Source: Bacteroidota bacterium (GTDB lineage Bacteria > Bacteroidota > Bacteroidia > Chitinophagales > Chitinophagaceae). From it: 64,000 nucleotides of DNA. Under the pieces are notes generated by a model. The model was not told the origin of the DNA, made no database searches, and worked only from the letters and a program-made list of their open reading frames with translations. The stretch covers positions 62,001-126,000 of the forward strand of contig JADJQP010000001.1 of assembly GCA_016712665.1 (NCBI GenBank). The letters are read 5' to 3'. Every line of letters begins with the position of its first letter. Within the stretch, counting starts at the first letter, position 1. The translations under genes and the position numbers were made by a program. This document shows, piece by piece, positions 29,033-40,224 of this stretch.

Positions 29033-29933
29033 TCAAAAATATTTATCTAAAAGTAGACTCAACAAAATCATTGGCAAATAGACAAAAGAGGCAAACATCA
29101 CATTCCGTGCCATCGCGTCTGAGTTATTTTTTAAAAAAGCAAATGAATGATATAATAACCATAAGGCAGCGATAAATAAACCAGTAAATGATATCCAACT
29201 GCCCAAGCCTGCTAACATGGGCAATGCGCTCAATGGAAGGAGCACCGCACTATATAAAACACATTGAAATGCAGTAAATTGGCCTGTTTTTTCTTTATGG
29301 GGCAGCATTTTCATACCGGCCTTGGTGTAGTCCTCGTGCGCTAACCAAGCTATGGACCAAAAATGAGGAAATTGCCAAAAGAATTGAATAATAAAAAGGG
29401 TCCAGGCTGCGATACTACCAATATGATTAGTGGCAGCAGCCCAACCTATTAGGCAAGGCATTGAACCTGGTATTGCCCCCACCAGAACAGAAATAGAGGA
29501 GACTTTTTTAAGTGGGGTGTATGCAAAAACATACATCAGAAAACTTATCAACGATAACACTGCCGACAGTTTATTAAAGAAAAAATACAAAATGCAAACC
29601 CCTGCCACCAAGCAAACTCCAATAAAAATAAAAGCTTCCAACTGACCCATCCTCATATCGGGAAGAGGCCTGTTCATGGTCCTTTTCATAATTTTATCGG
29701 ATTTAGACTCTAGCAGTTGATTCGAAGCATTGGCTGCTGCAGTAACCAACGTACCACCCAAAAAACAACCAAAGGATGTTGAGGAGGGTAACTTCAAGGT
29801 CAGGTACCATTGCATAACCTACCAAGCTAGACATAACCACCAACATACTTAAACTAAGCTTCATCAACTGCTGATAATCCTTTAATTTTTGTCTAATCAG
29901 CATCTGCATACCCAAAGTTATGTTTTGATTCAT
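29033..29933 (-). CDS. ctaB: Protoheme IX farnesyltransferase (heme O synthase), broken by a one-base frameshift
   Basis: The start at 29933 reads KLKDYQQLMKLSLSMLVVMSSLVGY, then the frame is lost; the second frame carries LGGTLVTAAANASNQ, ESKSDKIMKRTMNRPLP (the Mg-diphosphate motif region) and YTPLKK...GAIPGSMPCLIGW. Removing one base from the six-A run at 29760-29765 joins them as NILWLFLGGTLVTAAANA and gives 299 residues, normal for the family. The protein is a polytopic prenyltransferase that makes heme O for heme A oxidases. It starts 20 nt after ctaD and is the last gene of the respiratory operon. The break is probably a sequence error. Confidence 0.92.
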
Positions 29934-29953
29934 GTCACTTATGTCCGCTATCG

Positions 29954-31791
29954 CTAGTGATGGTCGTCGGCCTCACCTTCACGTAAAGGTACATTTTGGG
30001 GAATAAAATCGCCTCCTTCGCCGTTATCCTTGTAATCATATGCCCAACGGTGTACTTCAGGTATAGGACCATCCCAGTTACCATGGCCGGGAAGGATAGG
30101 AGTAGTCCATTCAAGTGAGTTTGCTTTCCAAGGATTTGGATCGGTCACTTTTCTACCTTTCCATACGCTAACAAAATAATTGAACACAAAAATTAACTGA
30201 GCAAAAAACACGATAATCGCGGCTACAGAAATCATTTGATTTAAATCGGCAAATTGTTTGAAGGATTCCCAGTTACTATAGTCATAATAACGACGTGGCA
30301 TACCCGCCACCCCTTCATAGTGCATTGGCCAAAAGATGACGTACGCTCCTATAAACGTTATGAAAAAGTGCACGTAGCCTAGTGTATTATTCATAAAACG
30401 ACCATACATTTTAGGGAACCAATGATAAATACCAGCAAACATTCCAAAAAAGGCGGAAATACCCATTACGATATGAAAGTGTGCAATAACAAAATAGGTA
30501 TCATGCAAATGAATGTCAAGAGCCGAATTCCCCAAGAAAAGCCCTGTCAATCCGCCAGAAATAAATAAGGAAACAAATCCAAGGGCGAACATCATAGCCG
30601 GAGTAAAGCGAATATTTCCCTTCCAAATGGTTGTAAGCCAATTAAATACTTTAACCGCTGATGGAATGGCAATTAGTAAAGTTAATAATACAAAAATGCC
30701 TCCTAAGAACGGGCTCATACCTGTTACAAACATATGATGCGCCCACACTAAAAACGCTAAAACAGTAATGCCGATGAGTGATAAAATCATGGCGAAATAG
30801 CCAAAGATTGGTTTGCGGGAATGTGTTGACAAAATTTCGGATGCCATACCCATTGCAGGAAGCATGATAATATATACCTCAGGATGCCCTAAAAACCAAA
30901 ATAGATGTTGGTATAAAATGGCAGACCCACCTACATTTGGCAAGGCCTTACCCGCGATAAAAATTTCGGACAGGTAAAAGCTGGTACCAGCGTGTCGATC
31001 AAAAAGTAACAGAACGGCAGCAGATAACAAAACGGGAAATGACAGTACACCTAAAACGGCTGTGAATAGAAATGCCCAAATCGTAAGTGGCATACGGGTC
31101 ATACTCATCCCCTTTGTACGCATATTCAATACGGTAACGATATAATTGAGGCCTCCCAGTAGTGACGAAACCACAAACAGTGCCATACTAGCCAGCCATA
31201 AATCCATCCCCAAACCTGTACCCATGGAGGCTTCCTTCATTGCACTCAAAGGCGGATAGGAAGTACATCCTCCTGATGCAGGGCCCGTTGTGATGAATAA
31301 AGATGAAAACATCACCACACTCGCGATGGCAAAAAACCAAAAGGATAGCATATTTAAGAATGGAGAAGCCATATCCCGTGCACCAATTTGAAGCGGAATT
31401 AAGAAATTGCTGAAGGTGCCACTAAGTCCACCGGTCAATACAAAGAAAACGAGAACCGTACCGTGAATGGTAACCAAACCATAGTACATTTCAGGGTCCA
31501 TTTTACCGCCTCTGGCCCATTCTCCTAAAAACTTTGTTAGTACACTAAAGGTTTGCTCTGGAAACCCTAGCTGCAAACGGAAAAGACCGACATCAAGCCG
31601 CCGGCAATTGCCCAAAAAATTCCCGTTACCAAAAATTGACGCGAGATGATTTTATGATCTTGACTAAATACATATTTGGTAAAAAAATGCTGTTTATGCT
31701 CATGATGAGCGTGTTCATGATGTTCGTGCGAATCATGCGCACCGGTCTCATGTCCATGGGTACTGTGTTGTATAGTTGCTTCGTTACTCAT
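29954..31791 (-). CDS. ctaD: Cytochrome c oxidase subunit I (caa3 type), broken by a one-base frameshift
   Basis: From ATG 31791 the product begins with a His-rich leader (HSTHGHETGAHDSHEHHEH) and SQDHKIISRQF, then shifts frame at the four-A run 31581-31584 (plus strand). One added base gives GGLMSVFFRLQLGFPEQ and a 612-residue protein. The heme-copper motifs are intact: GHPEVY (His303, Glu305, Tyr307) of an A1-type oxidase, AHHMFVTGM (Cu-B histidines), and HDTYFVIAHFHIVMG (heme ligands). It is the catalytic subunit that reduces oxygen and pumps protons. It lies 14 nt after ctaC and 20 nt before ctaB. Confidence 0.94.
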
Positions 31792-31805
31792 TATTATAAA
31801 GTCTT

Positions 31806-32849
31806 TTATTTAATATTCATTGTTATATTCTTGCTGGAATCTACTTTAGGGGCTTCAGCGGCAGGGGTTGCGGGTGCATGATTTTGTGCATAGTAAGACT
31901 GTTGCTTAGCCAACCATGCGTCATGTTCAGCCTGCGTTTCAACGATGATAACCGCTCTCATTGAATAGTGACCAACACCGCACATCTGATCGCAAGATAT
32001 TTCATACACAAAATTTTCATTTCCTGTTATTTCTTTCATTTCGCGAGTGGTGATGGTAGGTGTAAACCACAAACGACTGGTAATACCAGGTACAGCGTCC
32101 ATTTTCATTCTAAAATGGGTAAGACCCACATCGTGAATTACGTCTCTTGAACCAATAATCAATTCAACGGGCTTATCCTTTACCAATCGTATTTCTCCAT
32201 TAGGAACAATAATATCATCCATATTCTTCTGATCCTTCCAATCTAAGCCCAAAATATTATCCTGATCATTGATATTGGTAAAATATCGCTTTCCAAGTAC
32301 ACCGTCAGGACCGGGATATCGAGAAATCCAGTTGAATTGCTTTCCGATTATTTCAATTTGCATTGCACCTTTGGGAGCATCGGAGGTCATTGTAAACCAA
32401 GCTTTCAATCCAATAGCCACCAAAACAGCCATTGCAATTGCAGGAATGGTGGTCCATACCAATTCCAATTTAGTGCTGTGTGCAAAATGAAAGGGTACTT
32501 TATCACCCGTTCTTTGATATTTAAAGGCGAACCAAAACAAAAGTATTTGGGTTAATACAAATATGATACCTGTAACAACTAGGGTGACAAAAAACATAAA
32601 ATCGTAGTTTTTGCCATGATCTGAGGCCGCAATGGGAGCCATCAATGGCATCATATACTGATGGCAAGCATAAATACCTACAAAAAAGGCAACCATCAAC
32701 ACTAACATGGAATAGGCTAAAATCTTATTTCTCCTTTTATCAAAAATTTCTTCTCCTTGTATTCGAGCCACCATTTCGCTTGAGCGTGCCACTTGATAGA
32801 GTACCACGAAAATCAACGCTACCAACAATACTAACAATAATCCTGACAT
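31806..32849 (-). CDS. ctaC: Cytochrome c oxidase subunit II
   Basis: A 347-residue protein with an N-terminal membrane segment, two further membrane helices (about residues 37-62 and 88-110), and a C-terminal cupredoxin domain. The Cu-A site is seen as CDQMCGVGHYSM (Cys286, Cys290, His294, Met297), with the first His likely in VIHDVGLTHFRM. The tail is Ala/Pro-rich (NHAPATPAAEAPK). It accepts electrons from cytochrome c and passes them to subunit I. It is 22 nt after actF and 14 nt before ctaD. Confidence 0.95.
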   Translation of the reverse strand: MSGLLLVLLVALIFVVLYQVARSSEMVARIQGEEIFDKRRNKILAYSMLVLMVAFFVGIYACHQYMMPLMAPIAASDHGKNYDFMFFVTLVVTGIIFVLTQILLFWFAFKYQRTGDKVPFHFAHSTKLELVWTTIPAIAMAVLVAIGLKAWFTMTSDAPKGAMQIEIIGKQFNWISRYPGPDGVLGKRYFTNINDQDNILGLDWKDQKNMDDIIVPNGEIRLVKDKPVELIIGSRDVIHDVGLTHFRMKMDAVPGITSRLWFTPTITTREMKEITGNENFVYEISCDQMCGVGHYSMRAVIIVETQAEHDAWLAKQQSYYAQNHAPATPAAEAPKVDSSKNITMNIK

Positions 32850-32871
32850 ATTAATTTCTTTTTAAATAATT

Positions 32872-34086
32872 TTAAGCAATATGAATAATGGTTTCCTTTA
32901 GTAATGGATTATTTTGCGGTACCAATGGTGCTTTTGTAAGTTTATTGCTTACTAAATACATAACCAAACCCACAAACCCACATACAATTCCTAAATCAAA
33001 CCAACCTATTTTCCAATGTTCTTGAACAGTTGCCGGCATTACCATTTGATAAAAATCAATCCAGTGACCCACCAAAATAATGATGGCTACTAAGGTTACC
33101 ACAAAATAATTTCTTTTATTGGGACGAGGCATTAAAATCAAAATAGGACAAACAAAATTTAATATAATATTTAACCAATAGAAAATTCTATACGGTCCAT
33201 GCATTCTGATTTGAAAGTATACGGTTTCCTCCGGGATATTTGCGTACCAAATCAACATGAATTGCGAAAACCAGAGATAGGTCCAAAATATACTAAATGC
33301 AAACATAAATTTACCCACGTCGTGTACATGCTCAGTTGAAACGATTTCCAAATACCCATGACGTTTTGTATAAAGAATCCACAACATAATCATACTCATA
33401 CCACTCACAAAGGAGCTTGCAAAGGTGTACCAGCTAAACATGGTAGAAAACCAGTGTGAATCTAAACTCATAATCCAAAGCCATGGTATGGTAGAAGCGA
33501 GTGAAAGGGCAAATACAAATATAAACCCAGCCGAAATGTTGAAATTCTGCCAATATGTTTTGGTACTGCCTTTTGCTTCACTATCCTGACGTACTGAAAG
33601 TTGTCTGATTTTGATACCAAACCAACTCCACAAAACCAATACCACTACTGTCCAAATGGTAAAAAAGGATTTGGATAGGAAGAAGTTCTTTAGTGCGTTT
33701 AGTGAATTGTGTGGGTTATAACCATCTTGCAACCATGCATATATATGAAAATTATCGGTCCACACCAAGGTTAACAAAACGATACCTGCAATGGTTGCAA
33801 ATACCCAAACCACACTGCCAATAGCCTCTGGAATTCTTCTAAACGAAACAATCCAGGCACCTTGGGCTAAAGTGGTTGCGCTTAGGATAAAAACAGATGC
33901 CAAGCTAATCAGCAAAAAGAAAATACTGTTTTGCAACAATACCGACCAAAACCTATTCTGTTCTAATTGTTCCTTACCTAGTAGCATGGTTGCTACACCA
34001 GCTATTAAAGTAACAACCCCAATACCCAATAAAACCATACTGGTGGTTTTCAATTTTGCAGGTACTTTAAACTCTTGATTTAACAT
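32872..34086 (-). CDS. actF: Alternative complex III subunit ActF
   Basis: A 404-residue protein with about ten membrane helices, annotated in this family as quinol:cytochrome c oxidoreductase quinone-binding subunit 2. It lies between actE and ctaC in the conserved actABCDEF-cta order. Segments such as WLWIMSLDSHWFSTMFSWYTFASSFVSG match ActF/ActC-type subunits. It is an integral membrane part of the quinol-oxidising complex that replaces the bc1 complex in these bacteria. It starts 29 nt after actE. Confidence 0.9.
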   Translation of the reverse strand: MLNQEFKVPAKLKTTSMVLLGIGVVTLIAGVATMLLGKEQLEQNRFWSVLLQNSIFFLLISLASVFILSATTLAQGAWIVSFRRIPEAIGSVVWVFATIAGIVLLTLVWTDNFHIYAWLQDGYNPHNSLNALKNFFLSKSFFTIWTVVVLVLWSWFGIKIRQLSVRQDSEAKGSTKTYWQNFNISAGFIFVFALSLASTIPWLWIMSLDSHWFSTMFSWYTFASSFVSGMSMIMLWILYTKRHGYLEIVSTEHVHDVGKFMFAFSIFWTYLWFSQFMLIWYANIPEETVYFQIRMHGPYRIFYWLNIILNFVCPILILMPRPNKRNYFVVTLVAIIILVGHWIDFYQMVMPATVQEHWKIGWFDLGIVCGFVGLVMYLVSNKLTKAPLVPQNNPLLKETIIHIA

Positions 34087-34115
34087 CTCAAATATTTATT
34101 TTATTAATTATTTTA

Positions 34116-34775
34116 TTATTTATGCTCTTTCACTTCCTTGGTTTCTGCTGCGGAAACTTGCACGGAATCTTTTACTACCGGTGCGTCTGTTACCATAGTA
34201 AACGGTGCGCCACCATTTTCACTTTGAATCTTTTTAATATATGCCACCACTTGCCATCTTTGCTTGGTATCCAATTGACTTGCGTAGGATCCCATCGCAT
34301 TCTTACCATACACGATTCCATGATAAATTCTACCTGCTGACATACTGAGGTACTTTTCGCCACTTTTCAAATTGGCAGGCATTGCAATAAATTTGCCACT
34401 GCTATAAAGCGGTCCATTTCCATCTAATGCGCTACCATGGCAAATGCCACAATATATATTGTAAAGGCGTTGGCCTTCTTCTACGTCCTTAGTGGTTAAA
34501 TTAATTTTACAAACGTTTGCATTCGCCAATAAGGTATCATTTTCACCGATATGATCCGGTAAAGCTTGTTCGCGTGCAATCGTTCCTTTAGCTGGCATTT
34601 TACTATAGGACCCCAATTCCTTTTCAATCTTTTCGGTGCCGTTATAGTAGTCAACCGCTTTTGAGTACACCATGTCGGGCGCATACACTCTACCGGGCTT
34701 TCTGCTGTATTCGCTGCAAGAGACCGCCATAGAGGCAAGCGCAACAAATAGAAAATATATAATACTTTTTCTCAT
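34116..34775 (-). CDS. actE: Alternative complex III monoheme cytochrome c ActE
   Basis: A 219-residue lipoprotein: signal peptide ending ASMAVSC (lipidated Cys about residue 20). One heme-binding motif CGICH lies in YNIYCGICHGSALDGNGPLY, and a later YAS-LDTKQRWQVVAYIKKIQ segment provides the axial Met region and C-terminal helix of a class I cytochrome c. It is anchored at the outer face of the cytoplasmic membrane and carries electrons in the complex. It starts 5 nt after actD. Confidence 0.92.
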   Translation of the reverse strand: MRKSIIYFLFVALASMAVSCSEYSRKPGRVYAPDMVYSKAVDYYNGTEKIEKELGSYSKMPAKGTIAREQALPDHIGENDTLLANANVCKINLTTKDVEEGQRLYNIYCGICHGSALDGNGPLYSSGKFIAMPANLKSGEKYLSMSAGRIYHGIVYGKNAMGSYASQLDTKQRWQVVAYIKKIQSENGGAPFTMVTDAPVVKDSVQVSAAETKEVKEHK

Positions 34776-34780
34776 TTTTA

Positions 34781-35362
34781 TTATGCTAATTGTTGTTGAA
34801 TTTCGTAATCTTCCTTTTTATCAAATCTTCCGTACCACCAATCTGACTCAGCGATTTGGATATTGGTTTCTTCTGCTCCGGTTGCCTTTAAAAACGCTTC
34901 GGTTTCTGCTGCATTGCTATCATTCACTTCAATAACCAATACAAACTTATCATCGGTTTGTCGTGGATGAAAGATATGCTTTTTAACACCTGGCATAATT
35001 TGACAGAGGTAACAAAACGTAAGTACCATCCCTACAGCCGAAAACAATACGGTAAGCTCAAAGGTAATTGGAATGAAAGCCGGAAGCGGAAAATGGGGTT
35101 TCCCTCCAAAATTTTGTGGCCAGTCGGTGGTAAAAATCCAACTCATAAAACCTAATGCGGTACTGGTACCAGTAATACCATAAATAAAGCCGGCAATATG
35201 CAAGTCACTTTCCTTTTCGCCCAAGGCTTCATCAAGACCATGTACTGCAAAAGGGGTATACACATCGTGAATTTTATATCCACTGCTTCGTATTTTCTTC
35301 ACTGCAGGAAACAATACGGCTTCATCGTCGTAGGCTGCCACTGCAAATTTTTTTATACTCAT
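34781..35362 (-). CDS. actD: Alternative complex III subunit ActD (DUF3341)
   Basis: A 193-residue protein with two membrane helices and the DUF3341 pattern: a start FAVAAYDDEAVLFPAVKKIR, a VYTPFAVHGLDEALG segment, then LGFMSWIFTTDWPQNFGGKPHFPLPAFIPITFE and a C-terminal soluble part. It is the structural membrane subunit between actC and actE, with spacings of 48 and 5 nt. The assignment rests on both the family pattern and the operon order. Confidence 0.93.
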   Translation of the reverse strand: MSIKKFAVAAYDDEAVLFPAVKKIRSSGYKIHDVYTPFAVHGLDEALGEKESDLHIAGFIYGITGTSTALGFMSWIFTTDWPQNFGGKPHFPLPAFIPITFELTVLFSAVGMVLTFCYLCQIMPGVKKHIFHPRQTDDKFVLVIEVNDSNAAETEAFLKATGAEETNIQIAESDWWYGRFDKKEDYEIQQQLA

Positions 35363-35410
35363 TTTATTATTAGTTATTAGAGATTGTTGTTTGTTGTTGT
35401 TTTCAAAATA

Positions 35411-36841
35411 TTAATGATGACTCAATTGTTCTGCCATAAAATGCTCATCGGTTTTCTCCTCAATCGTATTCATTTTATCTTTAAAATTTTGACCACTTGT
35501 TTTCAAAATAAATTTAATTTCAGCAATAGCAATTACCGGACAATACTTGGCAAACAAGAAGTAGCAGGTGAAGAACAAGCCAAAGGTACCAAGGAAAAAT
35601 CCAACTTCAGGCCAGGTTGGAACATAATAAGACCAACTTGAAGGAAGATAATCTCTGTGCAAGGTCATCATAATTACAAAACGTTCGAACCACATACCAA
35701 TATTTACGATAATACTCATAAAGAAGGTAAACCATACGTTTCTTCTAAGTTTTTTGAACCAAAACAATTGGGGTGATACCACGTTGCAGGTCATCATAGC
35801 CCAGTAAGCCCACCAATAAGGCCCTAATACACGCAATCGAAACGCTTCGGCTTCCCATAACACACCGCTGTAAAAGGCGATAAACAATTCAGTAAGATAG
35901 GCAACACCTACTATAGAACCAGTCAGTACAATTACTTTATTCATCGCTTCGATATGGCCGATGGTAATATACTCTTGTAGGTTCAGTACTTTACGAGTCA
36001 ATACTAAAAGAGTTTGCACCATGGCAAAACCGGAAAATACCGCGCCTGCTACGAAGTAAGGAGGAAAGATAGTAGTATGCCAACCCGGAATGATGGAGGT
36101 AGCGAAATCATACGATACAATAGTATGTACTGAAAGAACCAGTGGTGTACTCAAACCTGCAAGTACCAGTGAAAGCATTTCATGACGTTGCCAGTGTTTT
36201 GCACTACCTGCCCATCCGAACGATGCAAATCCATATGCCATTTTTCGGAATTTGGTTTTGGCTCGGTCTCTCAATGTCGCAAAATCGGGTACTAAACCTG
36301 AATACCAAAATAATAAAGAAACCGTAAAGTAGGTTGAAATCGCAAATACGTCCCAAAGAAGCGGTGATACAAAATTGGGCCATAGCGGACCACGAGTATT
36401 TCCGTAAGGAAGTACAAAAAAACCGTTCCATACCCTACCCATGTGCCAGATAGGAAATTGCCCTGCGCACATAACCGCAAAAATGGTCATCGCCTCAGCG
36501 GCGCGGTTTACACCAGTGCGCCATCCTTGACGGAAAAGTAGAAGAATAGCCGAAATAAGAGTTCCTGCATGTCCGATACCGATCCACCATACAAAGTTTG
36601 TGATATCATACCCCCAACCGATGGTTCTGTTAAGTCCCCAAACGCCTGTTCCCCAATACACTTCCCAACACACGCAGAATATTCCAAACAATAATAAGGA
36701 AACGGAAGTCCAAAATCCTATTGCCCATAATTTTGTTGGTTTGGATTCGATGGTTTTACAAATATCTTCCGTCACCTGATGGTAACTCTTATTTCCATCT
36801 ACGAGTGCTTCCCTAATTGTCGATTCGTACTTTAAATGCAT
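35411..36841 (-). CDS. actC: Alternative complex III subunit ActC (NrfD/PsrC family)
   Basis: A 476-residue polytopic protein with ten or so helices of the NrfD/PsrC type; WGYDITNFVWWIGIGHAGTLISAILLL is the typical quinone-site region, and SVHTIVSYDFATSIIPGWHTTIFPPYFV is conserved in ActC. It binds menaquinol together with ActB and ActF. It lies 61 nt after actB and 48 nt before actD. Length is normal. Confidence 0.94.
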   Translation of the reverse strand: MHLKYESTIREALVDGNKSYHQVTEDICKTIESKPTKLWAIGFWTSVSLLLFGIFCVCWEVYWGTGVWGLNRTIGWGYDITNFVWWIGIGHAGTLISAILLLFRQGWRTGVNRAAEAMTIFAVMCAGQFPIWHMGRVWNGFFVLPYGNTRGPLWPNFVSPLLWDVFAISTYFTVSLLFWYSGLVPDFATLRDRAKTKFRKMAYGFASFGWAGSAKHWQRHEMLSLVLAGLSTPLVLSVHTIVSYDFATSIIPGWHTTIFPPYFVAGAVFSGFAMVQTLLVLTRKVLNLQEYITIGHIEAMNKVIVLTGSIVGVAYLTELFIAFYSGVLWEAEAFRLRVLGPYWWAYWAMMTCNVVSPQLFWFKKLRRNVWFTFFMSIIVNIGMWFERFVIMMTLHRDYLPSSWSYYVPTWPEVGFFLGTFGLFFTCYFLFAKYCPVIAIAEIKFILKTSGQNFKDKMNTIEEKTDEHFMAEQLSHH

Positions 36842-36902
36842 ATCTTTTTTGTTTTTTTCTTCAAGAGTTTTTTACAACTATTGTTAGATATTTTATATTT
36901 TT

Positions 36903-39900
36903 TTAAGCATGTTCTGTATGTGCGCCGTGTTGCACCTTTTCGGGATTCGCACTTTGCAATACATTTGCATTTCTGATTTTTGATAGATAATTTACGTTTG
37001 GTAATGTGTGGATTTCTTCCAATACATGAAAAACTCTTTCTTTTTGTTCTTCATATCTCAATTTATAAATCGCACTTTCCCTATCATTTACGTTTCCAAA
37101 CACAATTGCATCGGTTGGACAAGCCTGTTGGCAAGCTACTTTTGCCTCCCCATCTTTCATGGTTCTACCTTGCTTTTTGGCTGTTGCTTTGGCTCCTTGT
37201 AGTCGTTGCACACAGAAGCTACATTTTTCCATAACGCCTCTACTACGAACGGTTACATCCGGATTCAATACCATTCGGGTAATATCGTTGTTGATATCAT
37301 CACGACGTCCATCTTCGTACACGTTGTCATCGAAACAATCTGCCTCATTCCAATCTCTCCAGTTGAATCGTCTTACTTTATAAGGGCAGTTATTGGCACA
37401 ATATCTAGTACCGATGCAACGATTATAAGCCATTTGATTAATTCCTTCGCTGCTATGATTGGTAGCGTTCACCGGACAAACATTTTCGCAAGGCGCGTTG
37501 TCGCAATGCTGACATATCATCGGTTGAAACAAGGTTTGAATGGAATCGGGCTTTGTAGGATTATTTGCAAAATAGCGATCAATACGAATCCAGTGCATAT
37601 CATGCACCATCAGAATTTGTTTTTTACCTACTACCGATACATTATTTTCAGCTTGACAAGCAATAGTGCAAGAACCGCAGCCTACGCAAGAACTTAAGTC
37701 GATACTCATGCCCCATTTCATACCCAAAGATTCAAAATTTGGATAAAGGGTTCCATTTTCTCTGTAAGCCTGTTGCCAATCTTCTTCTGTCTTGGTACCG
37801 GCATGCGCTGCAGCTGGTGCTGCATGTTCGCCGCCATGCGCTGCCGCTGGTGCATGTTCGCCATGTCCGCCTTCAGCATGATCATAACTATGGGTAAAGT
37901 GCGATAAGGCTGCTTTACGCTCATTATATAATTCGTTTGGATCTTTTTTAAATTCGTCAAACGTAAATTCCTGAATAATCAGTCTGTCATTCTGATAACT
38001 ATGATGAGTTTGCGTAATCGCTAACTCATAGGTCTTTCCGGTATTAGAAATTTCAATATTGGATGCATAATAATTGGCATTCCCGTTTTCAAATTTAGAT
38101 ACAAACGGATATACATTGATACCGGTTCCGGCTGCTGCCTTACCTACCCCTTTATCGCGACCATAACCAACAGCCACAGCCACTACATCGTCATGCATAC
38201 CGGGCAATACCAATATCGGCAACAAAAGTTCTGTACCATTTGCTTTTATTTTGAATACCTTTTTGTTTGCATCTACCTCATTTAAGTCGGTATGCTCGGC
38301 TCCCATTTTTTTAGCACGATTCGGAGACATCAACACATAATTGTCCCAAGTACATTTGGTAACTGGATCAGGCATTTCCTGCAACCAAGGGTTATTACTC
38401 CAAGCACCGCCACGTCCGATACCTACTTTTTCGTATAGTACCAAATCCACTTGTCCGTCAGCACTTGCTTTCATAGCTGCTACCTTAGCTTGGGCCTCTG
38501 CCACGTTGCCACTGAAGGAAGCACCGCTCATCGGCATGGTTTCCGTTTCCAATACGCCCTTTTGAATGGCTGCATCAAAGGCTGCTTCTCCGCCCAATTT
38601 GGCGATCCAATAGTTCTTTACATGATCGTAGTGAGAAGTAGTACTTCCGCTCCATTTCATTAAGGATTCCTCCCATGATCTTGTTTTAAATAAAGGAGAG
38701 ATAGTAGGTTGCATTAAAGATATATAGCCTGATTGCGGTTCGGCATCACCCCAGCTTTCGAGCCAATGATGAGAAGGAGCCAACACTTTACATTTTTGAG
38801 TGGTTTCATCCATTCTCTCATTAAACGATACGGAAACTTTGACACTGGCAAGTTTATCACCAATGAGCTTTCCATGAATACTATCATACACCGGATTGCA
38901 ATCATAAAACAATACGGCTCCAACTTGTCCATTCTTCATGGCTTCCGCAAAAGCCGCCATATCAGCGTCGCTTCCTTTTTTGGTATTATTGGTAACGCCC
39001 TATGTAATGGTAGTTCCATAAGCTCCGATGGCGTTATTGATTGCATTGACAAGAGTTTGGGTATTGGCATCATTGCTGCCACATACCACTAAAGCATTTC
39101 CTTTATTGGAATTGAGGTCGGCAGCTATTTTTATAATCGCATTATTTAGTGATTCGTTGATTTGAGGTGCTCCGCCGTTTAAGGCATTTAATATTGCGGA
39201 GGCTATCATACCATACTGTGAAGGTTTGCAGGTATATCTTTCATCAGCACTTCCTCCTGTTAAGCTCATCATACCTTCCAATTGATAGTGCTTACTCATC
39301 ATCAGATTTTTTGCACTAATTTTTCGGCCTTTGGCATATTGCTTTGCATTGATTTCGGGTGAAAGCCAAGTACCTAAGAAGTCGGCACCTAAACTAACAA
39401 TAACCTTGGCATTATCGAAACGATAGGCGGGAATAGCTCGTTTGCCAAATGAACTCATATTGGCATCCAACATACCACTGTATGAGATGGCGTCGTACAT
39501 GATATGTTTGGCAGTTGGATATTTACCAACAAATTGCGCTACAGCATCTGCAGAAGAACTGCTATTTACAGAAGAGGTTACAATATAAATAGGACCTGCA
39601 GCGGGTAGGGCCTCGGTCATCATTTTATCGATTGTTTCCCAAGTAGCTTCCTTTCCATCTACCATTGGAAATTTGAGACGAGCTGCGTCATAAAGGTTCA
39701 ACACAGAACCTTGGATACGCGCTGTGGTAGCTCCCTCAGTTAATTTACTGTCCCAGTTGCCTTCAATTTTGATGGGGCGACCTTCGCGGGTACGCACCAA
39801 AACCGATACGGCTTCACCTCCATCTACATAGGTAGAGGCAAATAGTAAGGGAACACCAGGGGTCACATTTTCAGGCTTGATGGCGTACGGGATTGCCTTA

Positions 39901-40112
39901 CGTACCTGTGTTTCGCAACTGGCTGCTATGGTAGCAGCGGCTGTTGTAAAGCCTAAGTATTTTAAGAAATCGCGTCGAGAAGTACTAGCCTCGGCAATAT
40001 GACTGATATCACCAAAAGGTAAATCTTCGCCAAACTCATTCGCTTTCAGCGCTTTGAATTCTTCAGAAGGATTAATCTCTTCAAGTCCTTTCCAATATTG
40101 TTTTTTACTCAT
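36903..40112 (-). CDS. actB: Alternative complex III iron-sulfur protein ActB, interrupted by one in-frame TAG
   Basis: Both parts are in the same frame; a single TAG at 39000-39002 splits a 1070-codon gene (1069 residues if read as Gln: TTITQGVTNN). The N-terminus has the twin-Arg-type signal SRRDFLKYLGF; the middle is a molybdopterin-oxidoreductase-like fold without molybdenum; the C-terminal third carries four cysteine clusters (CVGCGSCTIAC, CQHCDNAPCENVC, CIGTRYCANNC, CSFCVQR...CQQAC) for three [4Fe-4S] and one [3Fe-4S] centres, as known for ActB. It relays electrons from quinol to the cytochromes. Since other genes here use TAG as a real stop, recoding is unlikely; error or a C-to-T mutation is more likely. 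Confidence 0.93.
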
Positions 40113-40224
40113 GTTTAATTAGATGTTAGTTGCAAGATGTTAGCTACCAGATTGTTGAATCTTCACTAAATCAAACCTCATATTATTAATCTTCTTTATT
40201 ATTTTAATGACTATTGTACGTTTT

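Noticed and set aside
39000..39002. TAG read as an amino acid in this organism
   Set aside because: Other genes in the window, such as the L,D-transpeptidase-fold gene and the TonB-linked lipoprotein gene, end in TAG at family-correct positions.
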